From NCBI GenBank assembly GCA_027036935.1, contig JALWCE010000151.1, positions 1-51,288 of the forward strand: a stretch of DNA of 51,288 bases, given 5' to 3'. This document shows, piece by piece, positions 44,018 to 51,288 of this stretch. Source of the stretch: Nitratiruptor sp. Its GTDB lineage: Bacteria; Campylobacterota; Campylobacteria; Campylobacterales; Nitratiruptoraceae. Below the pieces are notes generated by a model that worked only from the letters and a program-made list of their open reading frames with translations, ran no database searches and was not told where the DNA came from. Made by a program: the position numbers and the translations under genes. Numbering within the stretch: position 1 is the stretch's first letter; each line of letters starts with the position of its first letter.

Positions 44018-46603
44018 CTACACCTCTTGCAACTTCATACGATCCAAATAGAGCAAATATCCCCGAGCCTCTTTGCCTAAGAGCCGCTTGATAGCTGATT
44101 TGTAAAAACCTACCTGCTTGAAGTAGGGGCGCTGGTCTTGAGGCGTAGCACTTTTATAATCGATCACCACAATCTCCTCACCTATAAAAAGGTGGTCGAT
44201 TATACCCAGATGTCCATCAAGGATGAATGGTATTTCACGAAAAGAGTCCATACCAAAGCTTTCCTCAAGCTTTTTAGCCTCTTCCACTCTTTTGGCGATC
44301 TGTTCAAAATCCAACTCAAAAAGAGCGTAACGGCTTTGCACATATTCTATCCCCACTTCTAGGGCTTGATGGTAGGCATTACCTAGCGTAATGGCGCGAT
44401 AATCGTTTGGTTCATACTCCTCCTCAACCTCTTCTACAAACTCTTGAAGTCCATAAGAGCGAAGTTCCAAATCAAAATGTCCCTCCTCTTGAGGAGTAAC
44501 AGGCTTTGACTCTATCTTTTGCAACTCTCCTCGCACCTCTTCATCCAAAAAGCCAAAACGCCTACTCTTTGGATTTTTAAGCACGAAAAGTCCCTCTTGA
44601 GCCCTTGTAAGAGCCACATACGCCACATTTTTGAGCTCCCAAACTCTATTTTTTTGCTCCTCTTCTAAAGCTAGAGCATACTCCTCATCCACCGCCTCTT
44701 TATCCTTTTGACGCAGCCAGAAGCGATCTGGGGTGATACCTTGCTGCTTAATAAGCAGCCTAGAACTTTTGTCTTTGTCTTGTCCCAAAGTATCAAGGAC
44801 GATCACATATTCAAAAGCGAGTCCTTTAGACTTGTGGATGGTGAGCACCTCTATCCCTTTTTTGGCACTTGGCATCTGCAACTCACACTCGCTGATATGT
44901 TGGATAAACTCCTCTATATCTTTATATGCAATCGCCTCTTGGAGCAGCAGCTGCACGCTCTCATCCCAAAAATCAAAAGTTTTAGCCAGCTTCTTAATGG
45001 CGGCTACTGGCTTAAGCCCTTCAATGGAGGGAAACTCCTCCACTTTTTTTCCTAAAAAACTCTCAAAATGGAAGCGATACAGCGATGGGCTTTTTCCTTG
45101 GTGCAAATAGCTTATTAGATCAATAAGAGCCTTGGCCCGTGGCTGGTGGATCATAAGCTTTGAGCTGCTTGTGACCGCTTTGAGGCCAAGAGTATCAAGA
45201 TGCTCGGCCACTTTTTGGATATCTTGATTCGTTGGCACTAAAATAGCGATCTGTTCGGGTTGTACGCCGATATTTTGCAACTTTTCCAAGACCTTATCCA
45301 AACTTTTAAGTAGCTCTTCACTCTGCTTGACCTCCACATATCCGCCCTCTTTGGCGCTCTTTTGCCTCAGTCCAAACTGATTGTTCACATACTCTACAAT
45401 ATGCGATCGTGAACGGTAGTTGCGTTCTAGTTCCTCCTCATCCATCCCGTAGCGCTCTTTAACATAATCAAAAAGTTTGGCGTTGCCTCCTCGAAAACCA
45501 TAGATCGCTTGCTTCTTGTCCCCTACATAAAAGAAACTGCGCCATTCGTTGGTAGAGGCAATCTCATCTACTATCGGCTCAAAAATCCTCCAATCTTCGG
45601 TGGATGTATCTTGAAACTCATCGATAAGAATATGTTGCAATCGGCTATCAAGACGAAAATACAAAAAGTGGCTATCTATCCCTTGCTGCAAAATATCATA
45701 GGCAAGGTGTTTGATATCGGTAAAATCGAGCCGTCCAAGCTCCAAAGCTCTACCAAGCCTCGCTTTTTTATAGAGCCCGTAAAAATCAAAAAGTTTGCGT
45801 AAAAAGTAGGACTCTTTGAAGCGAAAGTAGGCTCCAAGCTCCTTTTTGAAATCCAAAAAGAGCCCATCTGCTTGCTTGCACTCCTTGATCCCTTTGGTTT
45901 CGCACAGACTCGATTTTTTTATCCAAGCCCTAAGGTTTCCCGATTTGGTAAAGAGCACTTCTTGTAATGGACGCTCAGGATCAAACTCTGCTTGTTTGGC
46001 TTTGGTGCCGTGGGTTTGGACAAACTGGGCCAAACGCCGGTAGGCTGCTAACAGCTGCTGGGTATTGTCGGGCAAAGGATTTGGAGGCGGCGGGAGCTCT
46101 TTGTCCTTTTCATACAACAAAGCAAAAAAATCCTCCAATCCCTTTTGGTCAAACCATCGAGCAAATCGAACAAAATCATCAAAACTCTTTGAATCCAAAC
46201 TTTGCAAAAAGAGCTCAAATCCCTCGTGGCCTCCAATCTCAAAATCGCTTGCCACTCCGGCGTAGTAGGCAAATTTCCTCAAAATCCGCTGCACAAAAGA
46301 GTCTATGGTCATAATAAAAATATCGGCGTTTAAAAATCTCTGGTGAAGATATGAGAGTTTTTGTTCGATCTTTTTTGGCTCTTCTTTGAGCCAATCTGCC
46401 CAGATCTGTATCCTTTTGGAATCCTTTTGAGACAAAAAAAGCCCTACTCGCTCACTCATCTCATGGGCCGCCTTGTTGGTAAAAGTGATGGCCAGCACCT
46501 CTTTGGGATCGGCCCCACTGAGCAGCAATCCTACATATCGCATCGCAAGAGCATACGTCTTTCCCGTTCCCGCACTCGCTTCCAAAGCCAAAAGTCGTTT
46601 CAT
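44018..46603 (-). CDS. addA: AddA-like UvrD/RecB helicase-nuclease
   Basis: EASAGTGKTYALAMRY; ILIDEFQDTSTEDW; C-terminal VVIDYKSA nuclease motif. Confidence 0.88.
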   Translation of the reverse strand: MKRLLALEASAGTGKTYALAMRYVGLLLSGADPKEVLAITFTNKAAHEMSERVGLFLSQKDSKRIQIWADWLKEEPKKIEQKLSYLHQRFLNADIFIMTIDSFVQRILRKFAYYAGVASDFEIGGHEGFELFLQSLDSKSFDDFVRFARWFDQKGLEDFFALLYEKDKELPPPPNPLPDNTQQLLAAYRRLAQFVQTHGTKAKQAEFDPERPLQEVLFTKSGNLRAWIKKSSLCETKGIKECKQADGLFLDFKKELGAYFRFKESYFLRKLFDFYGLYKKARLGRALELGRLDFTDIKHLAYDILQQGIDSHFLYFRLDSRLQHILIDEFQDTSTEDWRIFEPIVDEIASTNEWRSFFYVGDKKQAIYGFRGGNAKLFDYVKERYGMDEEELERNYRSRSHIVEYVNNQFGLRQKSAKEGGYVEVKQSEELLKSLDKVLEKLQNIGVQPEQIAILVPTNQDIQKVAEHLDTLGLKAVTSSSKLMIHQPRAKALIDLISYLHQGKSPSLYRFHFESFLGKKVEEFPSIEGLKPVAAIKKLAKTFDFWDESVQLLLQEAIAYKDIEEFIQHISECELQMPSAKKGIEVLTIHKSKGLAFEYVIVLDTLGQDKDKSSRLLIKQQGITPDRFWLRQKDKEAVDEEYALALEEEQKNRVWELKNVAYVALTRAQEGLFVLKNPKSRRFGFLDEEVRGELQKIESKPVTPQEEGHFDLELRSYGLQEFVEEVEEEYEPNDYRAITLGNAYHQALEVGIEYVQSRYALFELDFEQIAKRVEEAKKLEESFGMDSFREIPFILDGHLGIIDHLFIGEEIVVIDYKSATPQDQRPYFKQVGFYKSAIKRLLGKEARGYLLYLDRMKLQEV

Positions 46604-46739
46604 AATATTTTTTCAGCGCCCAAAGACCTCGCCCTTGAAAGCTACGAGGAGAGTGCTTACTTGACCCCCTTTCATAAAGTTTGTTACTCGCTACTTCGTA
46701 CGATTTTGCCCCATAAACTCAAGAGGCTAAAGCGCATAT

Positions 46740-48959
46740 CTAAAAAGTGCTGGCAACCACTCCCTTGCAACCAAACAGATACTCGCAAAATCTGCAATAA
46801 CTCATATCCTCGCATCTTTTTGCTTGCTGGGGCAAATTTGCAAGGGCGTCAGCCAATCTCTCTTTTGCCTTATCTACTGGTACTTTTTGTAGTAGCGTGT
46901 TGGAAATATCCCAAAAATAGACCTCCTCAGTCTGCCACAAAAGAGCATAAAATTCGGCTTGGAGTTTGGTTTTCTCTTTCTCATAGGATTTGAGATAGTT
47001 TGTAGTTCTTGTAGAAGTTTTATAATCATAAATAAAAACTTTATCCCCTTTTTGAATTACCCTATCAGCTCGAGCTTGTAGCACGATAGGACCAAAAGGG
47101 ATACTTTTAGTGACCTCGTGGTTCACCATGCCCTCTAAGAGCTCAAAATCTTTTTGACAAAAGCGGCGTAATTTCGCCTCCCATTCTACCAATATGTGGT
47201 AGCGCTCTTGTACACTCGCTTGCTGCAGCAGATACTTCATTACCAGCCGATGGTACTCTTTGGCGTCTTGGGGTTTTGCTTTAATGGCATTGGCGATAGC
47301 TGTGTGGATTTTACTGCCAAGCAATTTTTTAGGCGGAGCTTTAATCTTTGCAACGGAGTGTAGATAGTAACGATAGCTGCATCGCAGCAGCATCTCCAAA
47401 GAGGTTGGAGAGAGTTTTTTAGGTCTAGGAATCGCTCCAAAAGCCTCAGCCGGACGGGCCTCATTTTGAAAAGTGTAGAGTACTTGCATATAGTACTCCC
47501 CGCTTTTTGGCTGGATATCTGGATAGAGCTGAGCCAAAAAGCGGCTAGGTTCGTTTTGCTCATCTTGGACATAGCTTATCGCTACCTCTTTGGCCCCTTT
47601 GAGCAGTCGGGAGTAGTAGTATTTTTGGAGACCTTCTTTTTGCGCGATAGTAGGCAGCTTGGCAAACTGGCGCAAAGCGGTATTTAAAAAAAGATCTTCA
47701 CTTTTTAGTTTTGGTACCACCCCTTCGTTGAAATCGACGATGATGACGCCCTCGCTCTGTATTCCTCTGCTCTCAAGCACCTCCATGACCGTTACCTTGC
47801 CGCCTCGCACATCGTCAAAACTCTTTTTGGCTAAGCGATCAAGCAGTAAGTGAGCAAGGGTGCGTATATCCATCTGCTCTACTTGGCTCATACGCTCAAG
47901 GAGAAAAAGATCCTCCTCAATAACCCTTTTTTCTTTGTCACTGGCAAGCTCTACGATGAGTTCTCTAAGCCCGTGAAAATCTTCTATCCCCTCAAATCGG
48001 CTCAGCAACTGAGTATCAATTTTAGATAAAAAATTCTCATCGGCTAAAAAACGGACCCGGTATAAGGCTTCAAGCTTGCGATACAAAGGGGAGTAGATAA
48101 AACTATCCCCCATGGCGAAGTTTAGATTGTTATACTCGTCAAAGATCTCTAGATACTCTTTAAAATTGCCTTGGGGTACAATTACGCTAATCTTTTCTGG
48201 TTCTATACCTTTTTGGACAAATTCCTCTATTTTGGCAAAAACGAAATCGGCTTGGGCAATACGCCTATCAAAAAAGCGAATATCCACATTGGGCTCGCCG
48301 CTAGCTAGTGGCTCCTTTTCCCACTTCCAGCCATCGGCCTCAAGGGATATCGTATAGCGGCCCTTCTCTTTGATGCCAAACATCTTAAAAGCAAGCTCCA
48401 AATTAAACTCGTCCACTTCATGCTCTATCTGGATGGGTCGCTGGATTTGGGTGATGATTTCCCGATCAAAAGCGCTCAAATAGCCCATCAGCTCTATCTC
48501 TATCTTCTCAAACTGGGCAAAATAGTCGTGATTGATGCGGTACTCATCTAAAACGATCCAATCGCTCCACCCTTTTTGGGACAAAATCTCTTTGTAGTTT
48601 TGTCGTATTTGGCCAATAAGACGCATATGCTCCTCAAACTCCGCATACACATCGACTTTGGCCACTTCCTCTAAATCCACTTGCTCCAAAAAGAGCTCTT
48701 TTAAAAAGGAGTAGATAAGCTCCCCCTCACGGGCAAACTTCTCAAACTCTTTTGGAATACCAAGCTTATGCAGCGCCACCTCTTTGCAGGCTTGATGGAA
48801 GTAGACTTTGCGTAGCTCTTCGCTTATAAAAGGCTTTGGCGGCAAGATGGCACGCTCCAAAAACTCCGAAATAGTCAAAAGTTTTGGCAGTAGTCTGTTT
48901 GGGCCATTTTGGGCAAAGGAGCGGATTTGGCGCTGGGTGGTAAGGACTTTTAGTATCAT
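46740..48959 (-). CDS. addB: AddB-like PD-(D/E)XK nuclease/helicase-like subunit
   Basis: VIIVDFNEGVVPKL; KVFIYDYKTS; 4-Cys C-terminus CRFCEYLFGC. Confidence 0.82.
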   Translation of the reverse strand: MILKVLTTQRQIRSFAQNGPNRLLPKLLTISEFLERAILPPKPFISEELRKVYFHQACKEVALHKLGIPKEFEKFAREGELIYSFLKELFLEQVDLEEVAKVDVYAEFEEHMRLIGQIRQNYKEILSQKGWSDWIVLDEYRINHDYFAQFEKIEIELMGYLSAFDREIITQIQRPIQIEHEVDEFNLELAFKMFGIKEKGRYTISLEADGWKWEKEPLASGEPNVDIRFFDRRIAQADFVFAKIEEFVQKGIEPEKISVIVPQGNFKEYLEIFDEYNNLNFAMGDSFIYSPLYRKLEALYRVRFLADENFLSKIDTQLLSRFEGIEDFHGLRELIVELASDKEKRVIEEDLFLLERMSQVEQMDIRTLAHLLLDRLAKKSFDDVRGGKVTVMEVLESRGIQSEGVIIVDFNEGVVPKLKSEDLFLNTALRQFAKLPTIAQKEGLQKYYYSRLLKGAKEVAISYVQDEQNEPSRFLAQLYPDIQPKSGEYYMQVLYTFQNEARPAEAFGAIPRPKKLSPTSLEMLLRCSYRYYLHSVAKIKAPPKKLLGSKIHTAIANAIKAKPQDAKEYHRLVMKYLLQQASVQERYHILVEWEAKLRRFCQKDFELLEGMVNHEVTKSIPFGPIVLQARADRVIQKGDKVFIYDYKTSTRTTNYLKSYEKEKTKLQAEFYALLWQTEEVYFWDISNTLLQKVPVDKAKERLADALANLPQQAKRCEDMSYCRFCEYLFGCKGVVASTF

Positions 48960-48963
48960 ACCC

Positions 48964-50331
48964 TTATACCGTTTTGCTAAAGACTTTTTTACCCTCGCCG
49001 TGACGCTTCATATACGCATCAAAAGGCATTACGATATTGCGAATAAGTAAAGTGCCCGTAGGGCTTACTTCGATAGATTGAGGAGTAATGCGCACAAGCT
49101 CCTCTTTTTCAAACTCCTTTAACTCTTCCAAAGCATCGGCAAAGTACTCTTTAAAATCTATCCCAAACTCCTTTTCTATACGGGGAATATCGAGCTTGAA
49201 GTTGGCCATGAGCTCCATAATCACCGCTTTTCGTATCCTATCATCTTGATTGAGCGCTACGCCGCGATGAAAAGGAAGCCGTCCCGCGTCTATCGCCGCT
49301 TCATAGGCCTCCATCTCTTTGTAGTTTTGGGCGTAGTAGTCCTCCCCCGCGCCGATGCTAGTAAGGCCTACACCTACTAGATGGGCTCCCCCTTTGGTAG
49401 TGTAGCCTTGGAAGTTTCTATGCAGCTCTCCTTTCTCGATCGCTCTAAAGAGCTCGTCGTCCGGTTTGGCAAAATGATCCATCCCGATCATTTTATAGCC
49501 GTGGGAGGTAAAAAAGTCGATAGTATACTTAAGGATAGAGAGCTTTACATCCGGACTTGGCAAGGTTGTCTCATCAATCTTTCGCATCGTCTTTTTAAGC
49601 CACGGCACGTGGGCGTAGTTAAAGACCGCCAAGCGGTCCGGGTCAAGCCGCAAAGTTTTACGAAGCGTCTCTTGAAAGCTCTCAAGGGTCTGATAGGGCA
49701 GTCCGTAGATCAGATCGATATTGACGCTTTGCATCCCGTAGCTTCTGGCTAAATCCACCGCTCTTTTTGTCTCTTCAAAACTTTGGATCCGATGGACCGC
49801 TTTTTGGACATGCTCGTTGAAGTCTTGCACCCCAAAGCTTACGCGATTAAAGCCCCCCTTAGCCAATACTTTCATATGCTCTTCGCTCAAAAACCTCGGA
49901 TCGATCTCGCAGCTAATCTCCGCTTCTTGGCTCCAGTTTGGAAAGATCTTTTTGATTTCACCAATGATGGTCTCAAGCTGCCGAGGTGAAAAAAAGGTGG
50001 GCGTACCGCCTCCAAAATGGAGCTGGATCACTTCTCGCTTCGTATCGAGATGGTTTTGTATAATCTGCAGCTCTTTTTTAAGATAGTCGATATAGCGAAC
50101 TTTTTTGTCCTCTTTGGAGGTAAAGACCACGTTGCAGCCGCAAAAGTAGCAAGCGCTTCGGCAAAAGGGCAGATGAAAGTAAAGCGAAAGGGGTTTGGAG
50201 GAGTCTTGAGCCTCAAGTTTGCGGATATACTCATCGTAGCTAAAATCTTCGCCAAACTCCACTGCCGTAGGGTAGCTGGTGTACCTTGGACCCGGACGGG
50301 AGTATTTGATAAACTTCTCAAAATCGAGCAT
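48964..50331 (-). CDS. hemN: oxygen-independent coproporphyrinogen III oxidase
   Basis: GPRYTSYPTAVEF; LYFHLPFCRSACYFCGCNV; QLHFGGGTPTF. Confidence 0.95.
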   Translation of the reverse strand: MLDFEKFIKYSRPGPRYTSYPTAVEFGEDFSYDEYIRKLEAQDSSKPLSLYFHLPFCRSACYFCGCNVVFTSKEDKKVRYIDYLKKELQIIQNHLDTKREVIQLHFGGGTPTFFSPRQLETIIGEIKKIFPNWSQEAEISCEIDPRFLSEEHMKVLAKGGFNRVSFGVQDFNEHVQKAVHRIQSFEETKRAVDLARSYGMQSVNIDLIYGLPYQTLESFQETLRKTLRLDPDRLAVFNYAHVPWLKKTMRKIDETTLPSPDVKLSILKYTIDFFTSHGYKMIGMDHFAKPDDELFRAIEKGELHRNFQGYTTKGGAHLVGVGLTSIGAGEDYYAQNYKEMEAYEAAIDAGRLPFHRGVALNQDDRIRKAVIMELMANFKLDIPRIEKEFGIDFKEYFADALEELKEFEKEELVRITPQSIEVSPTGTLLIRNIVMPFDAYMKRHGEGKKVFSKTV

Positions 50332-50822
50332 TACGCCCCTCCCATAGGGGGAAATTGAAAATCTTTAAGACGCATAAAGAGATTGGGATGGTGGCGTTTG
50401 ATATCTTGGACCAACTTTTTTATATCGATATCGAGCAGATTTTTGTTTTTGCTCTCGGCCAGCCGTTTTTGGATCTCGTTCATCGCTACCACCCACACGT
50501 CATTGAAATCGACGGGGATATTTTCTAATATCGCCTTTTCAAGTTTGAGATTGAAGTTTTCATATCGTGCCTCGTGGAGTGATCTTATTAGATGCATAAG
50601 AGCATCCAAAGAAGAGAGTACGAAAACTTTATCCTCTTTGGTTATTACGAACCACGGAGCTTTGTTGTCCCAGCTCCCTTGGACGAGTTCTAACGTCTTT
50701 TTGTTTGGATCTTTCGTATCTTCGAGCCGTACGATCGTCACGTTTTTGGGATTTTCTATCCCAAGCTCCGTCGCCATCTTATTGATATGGTTGAGTACCT
50801 TGGTACTTTTGGCAGGTTCCAC
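50331..50822 (-). CDS. DUF2603 family protein
   Basis: 163 aa; position and pattern typical of Campylobacterota DUF2603. Confidence 0.75.
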   Translation of the reverse strand: MEPAKSTKVLNHINKMATELGIENPKNVTIVRLEDTKDPNKKTLELVQGSWDNKAPWFVITKEDKVFVLSSLDALMHLIRSLHEARYENFNLKLEKAILENIPVDFNDVWVVAMNEIQKRLAESKNKNLLDIDIKKLVQDIKRHHPNLFMRLKDFQFPPMGGA

Positions 50823-51288
50823 CTATTCGCTCCTTTTTCTATCGAGCCAGACCATCACACCCTTTTGGGCGTGGAGTCTATTCTCCGCTTCGTCAAAAAT
50901 CTCGTCGGCGTGGGCCTCAAAGACCTCCTCGCTCACCTCGTAGCCTCTGTACGCTGGCAGGCAGTGCAAAAAGATCGCATCGGGTTTGGCCAGACTCATC
51001 AAAGCCTCATCCACCATAAAGCCCTCAAAATCTTTGATACGCCGATCTTTCTCTTCCTCTTGACCCATACTGATCCAGGTATCGGTGGTTACTACATCGG
51101 CATCTCGTACCGCCGCTTTGGGGTCGTGTCCCAGCTCAATGGTAGCGCCGCTTGTCGTAGCAAACTCCAAGGCATCCTCTACTACCTCTTTATCTGGTTC
51201 GTATCCCTTTGGCGTGGCGATACGCAAAGTAAAACCTAGTTTAGAAGCTAGCATCAGCCAGGAGTGGGCCATATTGTTTCCATCTCCC
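50823..51288 (-). CDS. argF: ornithine carbamoyltransferase (partial)
   Basis: [46 protein letters not shown]; truncated by window end. Confidence 0.93.
   Translation of the reverse strand, partial: GDGNNMAHSWLMLASKLGFTLRIATPKGYEPDKEVVEDALEFATTSGATIELGHDPKAAVRDADVVTTDTWISMGQEEEKDRRIKDFEGFMVDEALMSLAKPDAIFLHCLPAYRGYEVSEEVFEAHADEIFDEAENRLHAQKGVMVWLDRKRSE

Noticed and set aside
46604-46739. Gap between addB and addA as an RNA or small gene
   Set aside because: No convincing hairpin, SD-led ORF or promoter seen; left unannotated

Overview
The window holds accessory DNA (about 1-33.6 kb) and a Campylobacterota-type chromosome (about 33.6-51.3 kb). (1) Positions 1 to about 21,373 are most of a Mu-like transposable prophage: P2-like tail/baseplate genes (-), Mu-like head genes (+), then muramidase, GemA, Gam, MuB, MuA and an S24-type repressor. 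Its left end carries a repressor-led cargo operon encoding a GHKL ATPase, a STAS-like DUF4325 protein and a small membrane protein. (2) Positions 21,374-33,601 are part of a second element integrated at the 3' end of ssrA (tmRNA). It has a P4-type integrase, a lambdoid-like early operon (CII-like, AlpA-like, exonuclease, RecT, muramidase, YopX) and three stacked repressor modules with duplicated promoter/leader regions. Two repressor modules head putative accessory operons (WYL/TerB/Zn-ribbon + DUF6978 + DUF1828/1829; DUF2335-like). The Mu-like element appears to have inserted into a yopX-like gene of the ssrA element, so the prophages look nested. (3) Host genes follow: ssrA, trpA, panB, ruvB, AI-2E transporter, glutathionylspermidine synthase, lgt, chemoreceptor, alpha-carbonic anhydrase, Fe-S oxidoreductase, addA/addB, hemN, DUF2603, argF. 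Main points for follow-up: the ATPase/STAS-like cargo system, stacked repressor modules with boxA-like leaders, a predicted ~165-nt RNA, two highly structured non-coding regions in the Mu-like phage, an in-frame amber codon in the phage exonuclease, and the nested-prophage junction. All family calls come from reading the sequence; no searches were run.
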